A stretch of DNA of 64,000 nucleotides, taken from positions 124,001-188,000 of the forward strand of contig NZ_BJUL01000006.1 in assembly GCF_007989605.1 (NCBI RefSeq). The letters run 5' to 3'. Below are positions 1-9,670 of the stretch, one piece after another. This DNA is from Vreelandella venusta (lineage in GTDB: Bacteria > Pseudomonadota > Gammaproteobacteria > Pseudomonadales > Halomonadaceae). Under the pieces are notes generated by a model. It ran no database searches. It was not told where the DNA came from and saw only the letters and a program-made list of their open reading frames with translations. The first letter of the stretch is position 1; the number at the start of each line of letters is the position of its first letter. Both the position numbers and the translations under genes were made by a program.

Positions 1-1728
1 ATTTATATTGGTGTCGATATTGCCGACGACTACTATTTATACCGCCACCAATTTAGCGTTAGCAGCAAAACGGACGCTGTATCCCTTGATGAGCCGCTAC
101 TTCCGCAAGGAACATTCACAACTGATGAATTCATGGGCGATGTGTATGTTTTTCGCGACCGATTAGTCTTTGAAACCCCATTTACCCCTGCCTATAGCGG
201 CCCGATCAATATTGAACTAACGTTCCAAGGCTGTGCCGACGCAGGTCTCTGCTATCCGCCGGAAACCCTGTCGCTTGACGCTTCAGAGTCATCCCCCCCC
301 TCGGCCTTTGCTGACTGGGACGCTGCAGATCAAGCACAGGCAGGCGCAGATGACAGCAATACCCAGCAAATTAGCCAAACTGCGAACACAAATAGCAGCG
401 CTGAATTCTCAGCCCCACAAAGCGAAGATAGCCGCTTTAATGCCTTGCTCGGCAGCGCCAGCCTCCCTCTTGCCTTAGGGTTATTTTTTATCGCCGGACT
501 GGGGCTTACTTTCACGCCCTGTGTACTACCGATGATACCTATTTTGTCTTCCATTATCGTAGGACAAAAACCAACTCGGCCCCGAGCATTTGTACTCTCA
601 GCCAGCTATGTTTTGGGCATGGCATCCACCTATGCGTTAGTCGGCGTATTAATGGGACTGTTCGGCGCGGGATTAAATCTTCAAGCCCACCTACAATCAG
701 CGCCGGTGCTAGCTACTTTTGCTGTTCTATTTACGCTATTTGCTTTAGCTATGTTCGGAGCGTTTGACTTAAGAGTTTCGCCGCGACTGGCCGCCAAAAT
801 TGACGGCTGGCAAGCACGCGCACAGCAAAGCGGTCCTGCGGGCTTAGCCCTAGCAGGCGCTCTATCAGTATTAGTGGTTTCCCCCTGTGTAACGGCCCCA
901 CTTGCCGGTGCGTTGGTGTTTATTTCCTCAACCGGAAACGCAGCCATGGGTGGGGCTGTTTTATTTGCACTAGGTCTAGGCATGGGTGTGCCACTGCTAT
1001 TAGTGGGCACCTTTGGAGCAACGCTGCTACCCCGCTCAGGCGCTTGGATGAACGGCGTTAAAATTGCTTTTGGGTTGCTGTTACTGGGCGTTGCCATTTG
1101 GATGGTTGAGCGATTAGTACCGCCTTCGATAGCGCTTTTGCTCTGGGCAGCGCTGGCGATAGGTAGCGCACTCATGTTGGGCGCCTTAAACATGAATCAG
1201 CCACAAGGCTGGCCTAAAGCACGACAAACGTTAGGATTGATGTTACTGGCATGGGGCATTGCCCTTGTCATTGGCGCTGCCCAAGGCGGCAGTAACCCAT
1301 TGCGCCCTTTAACGGTATCCAGCTCCTCATCGGACAGCGGCACACCGCAAGCCAAACTGGCTTTTCAGCAAGTTGATGAGCTGAGCGCACTTGAAACAGC
1401 ACTCTCGGAAGCCGCAAGCGCTCAACAGCCTGCCTTTGTTAATTTCACTGCTGACTGGTGCATCTCCTGCAAACTAATGGAACGCGATGTTTTTCCAGAC
1501 CCCAATGTGGTCACAGCATTGAACGATTTCCGCCTGATCGAGGTCGATGTCACCGATACAGATGCTCAAAGCCGAGAGCTGCTTAACCGGTTTAACTTAT
1601 TCGGCCCACCAAGCCTACTTTTTTTTAGCCAGGGAGAAGAAGTGCGAGATGCACGCATTCAAGGCGAAATAACTGCGCCCCAGTTAGTGCAGCACCTGGA
1701 AGCGTTACGCCGCTGGCAACAAGGCTGA
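1..1728 (+). CDS. dsbD: Thiol:disulfide interchange protein DsbD (5' truncated by the window)
   Basis: Inner-membrane reductase that carries electrons from cytoplasmic thioredoxin to periplasmic disulfide isomerases. The frame is open from base 1, so the signal peptide and first residues lie outside the window; 575 residues are visible. All three redox cysteine pairs are present. The periplasmic alpha domain has GCADAGLC (visible residues 78 and 84). The membrane domain has FTPCVLP (174) and VVSPCVTAP (296) within about eight helices. The C-terminal thioredoxin-like domain has DWCISCK (487 and 490). A Ser/Gln/Ala-rich linker separates the alpha domain from the membrane domain. Domain order and length match the family (E. 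coli DsbD 565 residues). The first in-frame ATG at 133 is not the start, because the alpha domain already runs through the upstream codons. Confidence 0.95.
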   Translation: MYIGVDIADDYYLYRHQFSVSSKTDAVSLDEPLLPQGTFTTDEFMGDVYVFRDRLVFETPFTPAYSGPINIELTFQGCADAGLCYPPETLSLDASESSPPSAFADWDAADQAQAGADDSNTQQISQTANTNSSAEFSAPQSEDSRFNALLGSASLPLALGLFFIAGLGLTFTPCVLPMIPILSSIIVGQKPTRPRAFVLSASYVLGMASTYALVGVLMGLFGAGLNLQAHLQSAPVLATFAVLFTLFALAMFGAFDLRVSPRLAAKIDGWQARAQQSGPAGLALAGALSVLVVSPCVTAPLAGALVFISSTGNAAMGGAVLFALGLGMGVPLLLVGTFGATLLPRSGAWMNGVKIAFGLLLLGVAIWMVERLVPPSIALLLWAALAIGSALMLGALNMNQPQGWPKARQTLGLMLLAWGIALVIGAAQGGSNPLRPLTVSSSSSDSGTPQAKLAFQQVDELSALETALSEAASAQQPAFVNFTADWCISCKLMERDVFPDPNVVTALNDFRLIEVDVTDTDAQSRELLNRFNLFGPPSLLFFSQGEEVRDARIQGEITAPQLVQHLEALRRWQQG

Positions 1729-1954
1729 GCCGGAGCCTAAAGCCACCTTGTGTCGCGAACGTCGTCAAACAGTTGTTTAAATCACCAACAACGAGCTTAT
1801 GTCGACCTTCACTAGACATGCCGGTACTTTTTCGGCAAACTTCGCAGCCATATCTGCTAAAATCCTCATTTTTTAGGACTTAGCGCCGGGTAACGTTCAA
1901 CATCGTGCAGCGTTCTGTTCATTTTCAGACAAGGTTTACTGCGCTGTAACGACA

Positions 1955-1993
1955 CGTAATGCAGCTGGCTGTACCACAGCCAACTGCATTACG
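1955..1993 (+). promoter_or_regulatory. Large hairpin in the accB leader
   Basis: Two 17-base arms (1955-1971 and 1977-1993) pair at 16 of 17 positions around a 5-base loop, ending 31 bases before the accB start. No T-run follows, so it is not an ordinary terminator. In E. coli accBC is autoregulated by AccB through a long leader; a regulatory role for this hairpin is inference. The rest of the dsbD-accB gap (1729-2024) shows no gene. Confidence 0.6.
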
Positions 1994-2024
1994 ATTAACC
2001 TTCATCACTTTTGGGGCAACAGGT

Positions 2025-2489
2025 ATGGATATTCGTAAAGTTAAAAAACTGATTGAACTCCTCGAAGAATCAAACATTAGCGAAATTGAAATTCAGGAAG
2101 GCGAAGAGTCAGTCCGCATCAGCCGCCATCCTAATGGTGCAACATGGCAGCCTCAGCCAATGCCACAGTATGCTCAAATGGCTCCTATGCAGCAGGCACC
2201 CGCTCAATCCAGCGCCCCGGCTGCCGAGGCAGAGTCCCCAAGCGCAAGCTACCAAGGTGAAGCGGTTAATTCACCCATGGTAGGTACGTTCTACCGTAGC
2301 CCAGCACCGGGCGCAAAATCGTTCGTGGAAGTTGGCGATACGGTTAAGCAAGGCGATACGGTATGTATCGTTGAAGCAATGAAAATGATGAATCAAATTG
2401 AAGCCGATCGCGACGGCGTCGTCGAGGCCATCCTTGTGGAAGACGGTGAGCCGGTGGAATTCGATCAACCTATGATCGTCATCGCTTAA
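2025..2489 (+). CDS. accB: Biotin carboxyl carrier protein of acetyl-CoA carboxylase
   Basis: Carries biotin between the biotin carboxylase and carboxyltransferase halves of acetyl-CoA carboxylase, the first step of fatty-acid synthesis. The product has 154 residues: an N-terminal [16 protein letters not shown] segment, a Pro/Ala/Gln-rich flexible linker (about 42-75), and a biotinyl domain with the EAMKMMN motif whose Lys120 is the biotinylation site (E. coli Lys122 of 156). The start was set at MDIRK because all AccB proteins begin there. An upstream in-frame ATG at 1959 lies inside the leader hairpin and would add a non-homologous extension. accC follows 30 bases later, forming the usual accBC operon. 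Confidence 0.97.
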   Translation: MDIRKVKKLIELLEESNISEIEIQEGEESVRISRHPNGATWQPQPMPQYAQMAPMQQAPAQSSAPAAEAESPSASYQGEAVNSPMVGTFYRSPAPGAKSFVEVGDTVKQGDTVCIVEAMKMMNQIEADRDGVVEAILVEDGEPVEFDQPMIVIA

Positions 2490-2519
2490 TCTTTCACAAC
2501 AACACGGGTGGATTCTCCC

Positions 2520-3860
2520 ATGCTGGACAAGGTACTTATCGCAAACCGCGGCGAGATTGCCCTTCGTATTCTCCGGGCCTGTAAAGAGCTAGGCATTAAA
2601 ACCGTTGCGGTTCACTCCAAAGCCGACCGTGAATTGATGCATGTTCGCTTGGCCGACGAAGCGGTATGCATCGGCCCCGCTTCCTCAGCGCAGTCGTACT
2701 TGAATATTCCTGCATTAATAAGCGCTGCTGAAGTGACGGACTCAAGCGCCATTCATCCTGGCTATGGCTTTCTCTCGGAAAACGCCAACTTTGCTGAGCA
2801 GGTTGAGCGCTCTGGCTTTACCTTTATTGGCCCGCGCGCGGAAACTATCCGCCTAATGGGTGATAAAGTTAGCGCCATTGAAGCAATGAAGGCTGCAGGT
2901 GTTCCTACCGTGCCTGGCTCAGACGGCCCGTTAGGTGATGATGATGCTACCAACCTAGCCACAGCACGCCGCATTGGCTATCCGGTAATTATCAAAGCGG
3001 CTGCCGGCGGTGGTGGCCGCGGTATGCGGGTGGTACACACCGAAGGCCATCTGCTTTCAGCCATTACTGTCACCCGCACTGAGGCGCACTCGGCATTTGG
3101 CGATGGCACGGTTTACATGGAAAAATTCCTTGAGAAACCCCGCCATGTTGAAGTTCAGGTGCTAGCTGACGGGCAAGGCAATGCTATCCACCTTTATGAT
3201 CGCGACTGCTCTTTACAGCGTCGTCACCAAAAGGTTCTGGAAGAAGCGCCTGCTCCTGGCATCAACCCGGAAGCGCGTGCAAAGGTGCTCGAAGCATGTC
3301 GCCAAGCGTGTCTCGAAATTAACTATCGTGGCGCGGGCACCTTCGAGTTCCTATACGAAGATGGTGATTTCTTCTTTATTGAAATGAATACCCGTGTACA
3401 GGTAGAGCACCCTGTCACCGAGATGGTCACAGGCGTAGATATCGTTAAGGAACAGTTGCGCATTGCCTCCGGCCTGCCACTTTCGATTCGCCAAGAAGAC
3501 GTAAAGATCAATGGCCATGCCTTTGAGTGCAGGATTAATGCGGAAGACTCACGTACGTTTATGCCCTCCCCGGGCAAAGTCACTCTGTTCCATGCCCCCG
3601 GTGGCCTTGGCGTGCGTATGGACTCTCATCTGTACACTGGCTACACCGTACCGCCTCATTATGATTCACTGATTGGCAAGCTAATCACCTGGGGAGCTGA
3701 TCGCGAGATTGCCCTAACGCGTATGCGCAACGCCCTAGATGAGCTACTGGTTGAGGGGATCAAGACCAATATTGACCTGCAAAAAGATTTGGTGAGAGAT
3801 AGTTATTTCCGCCAAGGCGGCGTCAATATTCACTATCTTGAAAAGAAACTCAGTAGCTAA
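2520..3860 (+). CDS. accC: Biotin carboxylase subunit of acetyl-CoA carboxylase
   Basis: ATP-grasp enzyme that carboxylates the biotin on AccB using bicarbonate and ATP. The product is 446 residues (E. coli 449). It opens with [19 protein letters not shown], followed by [10 protein letters not shown], the glycine-rich ATP loop [12 protein letters not shown], the [13 protein letters not shown] strand, and the catalytic region [16 protein letters not shown]. The ATG at 2520 was chosen because GGGTGGA lies about 8 bases upstream as a ribosome-binding site; a GTG at 2508 is in frame but overlaps that site. A strong terminator follows the stop, closing the accBC unit. Confidence 0.97.
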   Translation: MLDKVLIANRGEIALRILRACKELGIKTVAVHSKADRELMHVRLADEAVCIGPASSAQSYLNIPALISAAEVTDSSAIHPGYGFLSENANFAEQVERSGFTFIGPRAETIRLMGDKVSAIEAMKAAGVPTVPGSDGPLGDDDATNLATARRIGYPVIIKAAAGGGGRGMRVVHTEGHLLSAITVTRTEAHSAFGDGTVYMEKFLEKPRHVEVQVLADGQGNAIHLYDRDCSLQRRHQKVLEEAPAPGINPEARAKVLEACRQACLEINYRGAGTFEFLYEDGDFFFIEMNTRVQVEHPVTEMVTGVDIVKEQLRIASGLPLSIRQEDVKINGHAFECRINAEDSRTFMPSPGKVTLFHAPGGLGVRMDSHLYTGYTVPPHYDSLIGKLITWGADREIALTRMRNALDELLVEGIKTNIDLQKDLVRDSYFRQGGVNIHYLEKKLSS

Positions 3861-3896
3861 TATCTGCAAAAGCGATATAGATAGCTGATAATGCTC

Positions 3897-3931
3897 AACG
3901 GGGTGGCCATAGCCACCCCGTTATTGTTTTA
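3897..3931 (+). terminator. Rho-independent terminator of accBC
   Basis: An 11-bp perfect GC-rich stem (3897-3907 with 3912-3922), a 4-base loop CATA, and a T-rich tail ATTGTTTTA directly after the second arm. It sits 36 bases past the accC stop and ahead of prmA. Confidence 0.85.
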
Positions 3932-3968
3932 CCTTTGCGTGAATGCACGTACGCAGTGGAGATTACTG

Positions 3969-4880
3969 ATGCCCTGGCTCCAACTCAAAGCCCATGTTGC
4001 TCCAGAACAAGCCGAACTACTCGAAGATCTACTGCTAGAGGAAGGCGCAACGGCCATTGGCCTACAAGACGCCCATGATGATCCCGTCTTCGAACCTGAG
4101 CGAGGTACTACCCCGCTTTGGCAAGATACAATTCTGACCGGCCTATATGACGACTTAGGTGGCGTTGAAGCCATGCTTGAGCGTATTCAGGCCGCTTGGT
4201 CTGAGCAAGTCCCCGGCGAACCCTGCCCAACGATTGAGTATGAACTATTAGCCGACAGAGACTGGGAAAGAGAGTGGATGGATGACTTTACGCCGTTGCG
4301 AATGGGCCAACGGCTATGGATTGTGCCGAGCTGGCATGAGCCACCAGAAGCCAATGCTGTCAATCTCATTCTTGACCCAGGCCTTGCATTTGGCACTGGC
4401 ACCCACCCCACGACAGCGCTTTGCCTGGAGTGGTTGGATAGCCTGGCAGTTAGTGGCGAACTGGAAGATAAAACCGTTCTGGATGTGGGCTGCGGCTCCG
4501 GCATTCTTGCCATTGCCGCACTAAAGCTCGGTGCTATCCATGCGGACGCCACTGATATAGATCCACAGGCACTTCAGGCAAGCCGAGACAATGCGGCGCG
4601 CAATCAGATTAGCGACGCACAATTGTCGCTTTACTATCCAGAACAACTGAACGACGGCCACTACCCCGTCGTCACGGCTAATATTCTAGCGGGACCATTA
4701 GTTGAGTTAGCCCCAATGATTGCAGGTCATGTCGCGCCCGGCGGACAAATAGCACTGTCTGGCATTTTAGCTAACCAAGCGGATGAGGTCTTGCAAGCCT
4801 ACGAAGCCCAGGGCTTGACAATGGAAGAGCCCACAATTCGCGAAGGGTGGGTTCGCCTATCAGGCCACCGCGCTGTTTAA
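3969..4880 (+). CDS. prmA: Ribosomal protein L11 methyltransferase
   Basis: SAM-dependent enzyme that trimethylates ribosomal protein L11. The product has 303 residues (E. coli 293). The N-terminal substrate-recognition domain starts MPWLQLKAHVAPEQAE, and a flexible linker leads to the class I methyltransferase domain with VLDVGCGSGILAIAALKLGA (SAM motif I) and the VTANILAGPL motif IV. The ATG at 3969 is preceded by GGAG at good spacing; the frame opens further upstream but that part overlaps the accC terminator. It lies between accBC and dusB-fis, a common neighbourhood in gammaproteobacteria. Confidence 0.95.
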   Translation: MPWLQLKAHVAPEQAELLEDLLLEEGATAIGLQDAHDDPVFEPERGTTPLWQDTILTGLYDDLGGVEAMLERIQAAWSEQVPGEPCPTIEYELLADRDWEREWMDDFTPLRMGQRLWIVPSWHEPPEANAVNLILDPGLAFGTGTHPTTALCLEWLDSLAVSGELEDKTVLDVGCGSGILAIAALKLGAIHADATDIDPQALQASRDNAARNQISDAQLSLYYPEQLNDGHYPVVTANILAGPLVELAPMIAGHVAPGGQIALSGILANQADEVLQAYEAQGLTMEEPTIREGWVRLSGHRAV

Positions 4881-4902
4881 TCTAGCCAACGGCCTTCACC
4901 CC

Positions 4903-4952
4903 ATCGCCGAGTAGGCGTATCATACGCCCCCTTGAAACGCCTACTCGGCGAT
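4903..4952. repeat. Perfect 16-bp inverted repeat between prmA and dusB
   Basis: Arms 4903-4918 and 4937-4952 are exact reverse complements (ATCGCCGAGTAGGCGT in the first arm) around an 18-base spacer. Only a weak T content follows (TATTATCTGT). It may be a processing or attenuation hairpin between prmA and dusB, or a weak terminator. Confidence 0.7.
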
Positions 4953-4979
4953 TATTATCTGTATCAACAGCGCAGCACA

Positions 4980-6020
4980 ATGACCACACAAAACTTTCAG
5001 CCACCAATGATAGGGCCTTACCAGTTACCCAACCAAGTTATCTTGGCGCCGATGGCTGGCGTTACCGACCGCCCGTTTCGCCAACTTTGTAGGCGTTTAG
5101 GTGCGGGATGGGTGGTCGGCGAAATGGTGACAGCTGACCCCTCTCTTTGGCATACCCGAAAGTCCAAGCTACGTATGGATCACCAAGGCGAGCCTGACCC
5201 ACGGGTTGTACAAATTGCCGGGGGAGATGCTGAAATGCTGGCCAATGCTGCGCGCCTTAACGCCGAACTAGGCGCCCAGGTGATTGATATCAACATGGGA
5301 TGCCCGGCTAAAAAGGTCTGTAATAAGGCGGCTGGCTCTGCCCTAATGCGTGATGAAGCGCTTGTAGCCGAGATTCTGGACGCCGTTGTTAAGGCTGTTG
5401 ATATTCCAGTTACCTTAAAAATCCGCACAGGCTGGTCAGCTGAAGCTAACAATGGCCTACGCATTGCTAAACTCGCGGAATCCGCAGGCATCCAAGCCTT
5501 AGCAGTACATGGACGTCATCGAGAGCAGCGCTATACTGGATGGGCTGAGTACGACACTATCGCTGAAATTAAGTCGCACCTGACGATACCGGTAATCGCC
5601 AATGGGGATATTACCAGCCCTCAAAAGGCCAAAGAGGTCTTGTCATATACAGGTGCAGATGCAGTAATGATTGGCCGCGGAGCGCAAGGTAACCCATGGA
5701 TATTCGAGCAGATTACCCACTACCTTGCCCATGGTGAGCTGCTAACACCCGCGACTCTTGATGAGCGCCGCGACGTTCTCAATGAACACTTACAAGCTCT
5801 GCACACGTTTTACGGCGATACAATGGGTGTTCGTATAGCACGCAAACACCTTGGTTGGTACTTGAATGAAGACCCGCGCTTCAACGACAAACAGTATTAT
5901 CTGCTGAAGCAGCAATTTAATGCGCTTGCCACCCCAGCATCGCAACTTGATTGGATTAATGATGCCATGACGCAAGACGCTGCAGAGCGTCTGCTAGCTA
6001 AAGGAAGCCATGCTGCATGA
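4980..6020 (+). CDS. dusB: tRNA-dihydrouridine synthase B
   Basis: FMN-dependent enzyme that reduces specific uridines in tRNA to dihydrouridine. The product has 346 residues with a TIM-barrel start (ILAPMAGVTDRPFRQLCRR), the MGCPAKKV segment holding the catalytic cysteine, GSALM, KIRTGW, and the phosphate-binding ANGDITSP and MIGRGAQGNPW loops. The start at 4980 (MTTQNFQ) was preferred over an upstream TTG at 4932 because the latter lies inside the inverted repeat; an ATG at 5007 (MIGPYQL) aligns even better with E. coli DusB, so the start is uncertain. The stop overlaps the fis start (ATGA), the classic dusB-fis operon. Confidence 0.93.
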   Translation: MTTQNFQPPMIGPYQLPNQVILAPMAGVTDRPFRQLCRRLGAGWVVGEMVTADPSLWHTRKSKLRMDHQGEPDPRVVQIAGGDAEMLANAARLNAELGAQVIDINMGCPAKKVCNKAAGSALMRDEALVAEILDAVVKAVDIPVTLKIRTGWSAEANNGLRIAKLAESAGIQALAVHGRHREQRYTGWAEYDTIAEIKSHLTIPVIANGDITSPQKAKEVLSYTGADAVMIGRGAQGNPWIFEQITHYLAHGELLTPATLDERRDVLNEHLQALHTFYGDTMGVRIARKHLGWYLNEDPRFNDKQYYLLKQQFNALATPASQLDWINDAMTQDAAERLLAKGSHAA

Positions 6021-6340
6021 CTGAACGCGACCTGCTTTCGAACGAGCTCTCTCACCGTCTTACAGGCACTCTGGCAGACCCTGCCGCGAGCGCACCGCCT
6101 CAACCACTTAGAGAAGCGGTTGAAACGGCGATACGTCGTTACTTCGAGCATCTCGATGGCAGCCAGGCAACTGATCTCTACGCGATGGTGATGGCCGAAG
6201 TAGAAGCGCCACTACTTAGCTGCGTAATGGAACATACTGAAGGCAACCAAACCCGCGCCGCGGATGTATTGGGCTTAAACCGTGGCACATTGCGCAAAAA
6301 ACTTAAGCTCTATGGATTGATTGAAGGTGACGCCCCATAA
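6017..6340 (+). CDS. fis: DNA-binding protein Fis
   Basis: Nucleoid-associated protein that bends DNA and activates rRNA and other growth-linked promoters. At 107 residues it is slightly longer than E. coli Fis (98). The C-terminal half carries the helix-turn-helix NQTRAADVLGLNRGTLRKKL and ends LKLYGLIEG, both hallmark Fis segments. Translation is coupled to dusB through a 4-base overlap (ATGA). The stop codon lies within the loop of the terminator. Confidence 0.95.
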   Translation: MTERDLLSNELSHRLTGTLADPAASAPPQPLREAVETAIRRYFEHLDGSQATDLYAMVMAEVEAPLLSCVMEHTEGNQTRAADVLGLNRGTLRKKLKLYGLIEGDAP

Positions 6341-6354
6341 GGGGCGTTGTTGTT
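6330..6354 (+). terminator. Terminator at the 3' end of fis
   Basis: Seven-bp stem ACGCCCC/GGGGCGT (6330-6336, 6341-6347) with loop ATAA and a T-rich tail TGTTGTTT. The loop contains the fis stop codon. Confidence 0.75.
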
Positions 6355-6400
6355 TGTAATTTTCGATGTTAACTCCTTGACTCTGCACACGAGCACTCTA

Positions 6401-7981
6401 ATGGCTGATAGTACTGCTACCCCCGTCCGTCGCGCCCTTTTGAGCGTATCCGATAAAACCGGCATTGTTGAATTCGCCCGCGGCTTAAGCCAGCACGGCG
6501 TAGAACTTCTGTCGACTGGCGGGACCTTCCGACTGCTTCAGGAAAACTCAGTTCCTGTTAAAGAAGTCTCTGAGCACACGGGTTTTCCTGAAATCATGGA
6601 TGGCCGTGTAAAAACACTGCACCCCAAGATCCATGGTGGAATTCTGGCACGCCGCGGTCAGGATGATGCAGTGATGGCAGAAAACGACATTGCCCCCATC
6701 GACATGGTGGTTGTTAATCTTTACCCATTTGCCGCCACTGTCGCCAACCCAGACTGCACACTGGAAGACGCCATCGAAAATATCGATATCGGCGGACCGA
6801 CCATGGTGCGTGCATGCGCCAAAAATCACGCCTTTACCACCATCGTGGTAAATGCTGATGACTATGCTCGGGTACTGGGAGAGCTGGCTGCGCAAGACGG
6901 TCAAGTGAGCGCCGCCACCCGCTTTGACCTGGCCGTGAAAGCATTTGAGCACACCGCCGGTTATGATGGCGCCATTGCCAATTACCTAGGCCGTAAAGTG
7001 ACTAGCGAAAACGCAACGTTTGCTCGCACTTTCAACCTGCAATTAGACAAAAAGCAGGACATGCGATACGGCGAAAACCCACATCAGCAAGCTGCTTTTT
7101 ATATAGACCCTCAAGCCAGCGAGCCAAGCGTCGCCACTGCAAAAAGCCTACAAGGTAAGCCACTCTCCTTTAACAATGTAGCTGACACAGATGCAGCATT
7201 TGAATGCGTTAAAGCGTTTGATGAAACTGCTTGTGTGATTGTCAAACATGCCAACCCTTGCGGTGTAGCTATTGGCGCCACTGCACTTGAAGCATATGAC
7301 AAAGCCTTCGCTACCGATCCGACCAGTGCTTTTGGTGGCATTATTGCGTTTAACGTAGCGCTAGATGCTGAAACCGCTCGGGCAATTATTGATCGCCAGT
7401 TTGTTGAAGTGATTATCGCCCCCGGCGTGAGTAATGAGGCAGCGGCTATCGTGGCAGAGAAGCAGAATGTACGCCTGCTTGATGTCAGCGCCCACTGGCC
7501 TGGCGAAACACAGCCCGCTTTTGACTTTAAACGTGTTAACGGCGGACTGTTGGTACAAGAGCGCGACCAGGGTATGGTCACCCGCGAAGAACTGACGGTG
7601 GTTAGCGAGCGCGTTCCAACAGAACAAGAACTGCGTGACCTGGGTTTTGCTTGGCGAGTCGCTAAATTCGTTAAATCGAATGCGATTGTTTACGCCAAAG
7701 AGGGTCAAACAGTCGGTGTTGGCGCCGGCCAAATGAGCCGCGTTTACTCAGCGAAAATTGCGGGCATTAAAGCGGCAGATGAAGGTCTTTCAGTGCCAGG
7801 CTCGGTAATGGCGTCAGATGCATTCTTCCCGTTCCGCGATGGCATTGATGCTGCCGCAGCCGCAGGCATTACCGCCGTTATTCAGCCCGGCGGTTCCATG
7901 CGTGACCAGGAAGTCATTGATGCCGCTAACGAAGCGGGCATTGCCATGGTATTTACCGGCATGCGCCACTTCCGTCATTAA
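6401..7981 (+). CDS. purH: Bifunctional AICAR transformylase / IMP cyclohydrolase
   Basis: Catalyses the last two steps of purine synthesis, AICAR to FAICAR to IMP. The product has 526 residues (E. coli 529). The N-terminal MGS-like cyclohydrolase domain has [25 protein letters not shown] and [16 protein letters not shown]. The C-terminal transformylase domain has the VKHANPCG catalytic Lys-His motif and [11 protein letters not shown]. The protein ends with the conserved [12 protein letters not shown] 6401 ([15 protein letters not shown]) was chosen because the family starts a few residues before ALLSVSDK; further upstream the frame runs into the fis terminator. Confidence 0.97.
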   Translation: MADSTATPVRRALLSVSDKTGIVEFARGLSQHGVELLSTGGTFRLLQENSVPVKEVSEHTGFPEIMDGRVKTLHPKIHGGILARRGQDDAVMAENDIAPIDMVVVNLYPFAATVANPDCTLEDAIENIDIGGPTMVRACAKNHAFTTIVVNADDYARVLGELAAQDGQVSAATRFDLAVKAFEHTAGYDGAIANYLGRKVTSENATFARTFNLQLDKKQDMRYGENPHQQAAFYIDPQASEPSVATAKSLQGKPLSFNNVADTDAAFECVKAFDETACVIVKHANPCGVAIGATALEAYDKAFATDPTSAFGGIIAFNVALDAETARAIIDRQFVEVIIAPGVSNEAAAIVAEKQNVRLLDVSAHWPGETQPAFDFKRVNGGLLVQERDQGMVTREELTVVSERVPTEQELRDLGFAWRVAKFVKSNAIVYAKEGQTVGVGAGQMSRVYSAKIAGIKAADEGLSVPGSVMASDAFFPFRDGIDAAAAAGITAVIQPGGSMRDQEVIDAANEAGIAMVFTGMRHFRH

Positions 7982-8001
7982 TCGCCTCATCCTGCCATAA
8001 A

Positions 8002-8037
8002 AGCAGGCCCCCAACGGATTGCCGATGGGGGCCTGCT
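8002..8037. terminator. Terminator after purH
   Basis: An 11-bp perfect stem AGCAGGCCCCC/GGGGGCCTGCT (8002-8012, 8027-8037), with a short inner CGG-ATTG-CCG helix in the loop. No long T-run follows. It lies between purH (+) and gabD (-), so it may serve both. Confidence 0.7.
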
Positions 8038-8044
8038 TGCTGAT

Positions 8045-8076
8045 AGCGCTGTTTATTTATAGCACTGTTTATTTAT
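8045..8076. repeat. 16-bp tandem duplication
   Basis: AGCGCTGTTTATTTAT (8045-8060) is repeated at once as AGCACTGTTTATTTAT (8061-8076), one mismatch. It lies in the convergent gap between purH and gabD; no function is evident. Confidence 0.7.
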
Positions 8077-8093
8077 AGAGCTTGCGCCTGTGC

Positions 8094-9551
8094 TTAACCT
8101 AGATCAATACACAGATATTTTGTCTCAAGGTACTCTTCCAAACCTTGGTGCCCACCTTCACGCCCAAGACCGGATGCTTTAACGCCACCAAAAGGCGCGG
8201 CCGCATTAGAAATAAGGCCGGTGTTAATGCCCACCATGCCATAGTCAAGCGCATCAGCGACGCGCCAAACGCGCCCCAGATCCTGGGAGTAGAAATAGGA
8301 GGCTAAACCATACTCAGTATCATTAGCCATCTCGATAGCAGTTTCCTCTTCATCGAAGGGAAAAACCGCCGCCAGAGGGCCAAAGGTTTCTTCGTGAGCC
8401 ACCTTCATCTTATCTGTTGCAAAGCTAATCAGCGTTGGAGTAAAGAAGTTGCCACCTAGCGGATGCGGATGACCACCTAGCAGCAGCTCTGCCCCATTAT
8501 CGACTGCATCCTGCACATGCTCACTGACCTTTTTGACCGCGTCACCGTCGATCAAAGGGCCAATGTTAATATTGGGCTCGGTACCATTACCCACGTACAG
8601 CTCACTATTCATAGCAACCGCCAACTTCTCACAGAAGGCGTTAATAACGCTAGACTGCACCAAAAACCGGTTAGTGCACACGCATGTTTGACCAGCATTA
8701 CGAAACTTCGCAGCCATGGCACCTTCTACAGCGGCATCAAGGTCTGCATCTTCAAACACGATAAAGGGCGCATTCCCCCCCAGCTCAAGGGATATTTTTT
8801 GCACATGCTCAGCCGCCTGAGCCATAAGCTTGCGGCCAACTTCTGTGGAACCCGTAAAGGTGATTTTGCGCACTTTGGGTGATTGAGTAAGCGCACTGGC
8901 AATATCCGCAGCGCTGCCAGGCACCACATTGAACACGCCACGAGGAATGCCTGCTCTCTCTGCCAACAGGGCGAGAGCCGTTGCAGAAAATGGCGTTTGG
9001 CTTGCAGGCTTAACGACAATCGTACACCCCGCTGCCAACGCGGCACCGGCTTTACGCGTGATCATAGCAGCCGGAAAATTCCAAGGCGTAATAGCCCCCA
9101 CAACACCGACAGGCTGTTTTGTCACTACAATACGCTGGTTTGCTTTAGCGGCGGGAATAGTCTCGCCATAAACACGGCGCGCTTCTTCAGCAAACCAACG
9201 TAAAAAGCTAGCGGCGTAGGCAATTTCGCCCTCTGCCTCTTTTACTGGTTTGCCTTGCTCGTAGGTCATGAGCAAGGCGAGATCATGTTTATGCTCCAGC
9301 ATAAGATCATGCCACTTCAGCAACAGATCAGCTCGTTCTTGAGCTGTCAGCGCACGCCAAGCGGGTAACGCGGCATCCGCTGCATCGATAGCGCGCTCTG
9401 TCTCAGCTTTACCTAGTCGAGGCATGTCGCCTACGGACTCACCGGTTGCAGGGTTTAAGACATTAATTTGCTCACCGCTGTCGGCGGCTACCCAGCTACC
9501 ATCGATATAGGCAAACGGGCAATACAGCTGTGTTTCTTTCAGCGCTTCCAT
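8094..9551 (-). CDS. gabD: NAD(P)-dependent succinate-semialdehyde dehydrogenase
   Basis: Oxidises succinate semialdehyde to succinate, the last step of GABA and polyamine breakdown. The product has 485 residues (E. coli GabD 482). It shows the ALDH signatures ITPWNFPAAMITRKAGAALA, KPASQTPFSA, FTGSTEVGR, LELGGNAPFIVFEDADLD (catalytic Glu) and NAGQTCVCTNRF (catalytic Cys), and ends GREGGHQGLEEYLETKYLC, typical of the GabD branch. The ATG at 9551 has CAGGAG upstream; an ATG 30 bases earlier lacks a good site. No gabT or regulator is adjacent, so its substrate is assigned from family resemblance only. Confidence 0.9.
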   Translation of the reverse strand: MEALKETQLYCPFAYIDGSWVAADSGEQINVLNPATGESVGDMPRLGKAETERAIDAADAALPAWRALTAQERADLLLKWHDLMLEHKHDLALLMTYEQGKPVKEAEGEIAYAASFLRWFAEEARRVYGETIPAAKANQRIVVTKQPVGVVGAITPWNFPAAMITRKAGAALAAGCTIVVKPASQTPFSATALALLAERAGIPRGVFNVVPGSAADIASALTQSPKVRKITFTGSTEVGRKLMAQAAEHVQKISLELGGNAPFIVFEDADLDAAVEGAMAAKFRNAGQTCVCTNRFLVQSSVINAFCEKLAVAMNSELYVGNGTEPNINIGPLIDGDAVKKVSEHVQDAVDNGAELLLGGHPHPLGGNFFTPTLISFATDKMKVAHEETFGPLAAVFPFDEEETAIEMANDTEYGLASYFYSQDLGRVWRVADALDYGMVGINTGLISNAAAPFGGVKASGLGREGGHQGLEEYLETKYLCIDLG

Positions 9552-9670
9552 GACAGACTCCTGACCAAATATTGGCCTCACGGGCTCATTGACCTGTTCA
9601 TGCTAAGACGAAACCACGTGTTTAACCAAATCTTTACAATGAAATCTGCCAAAGATTCTTAGCCAGTATT

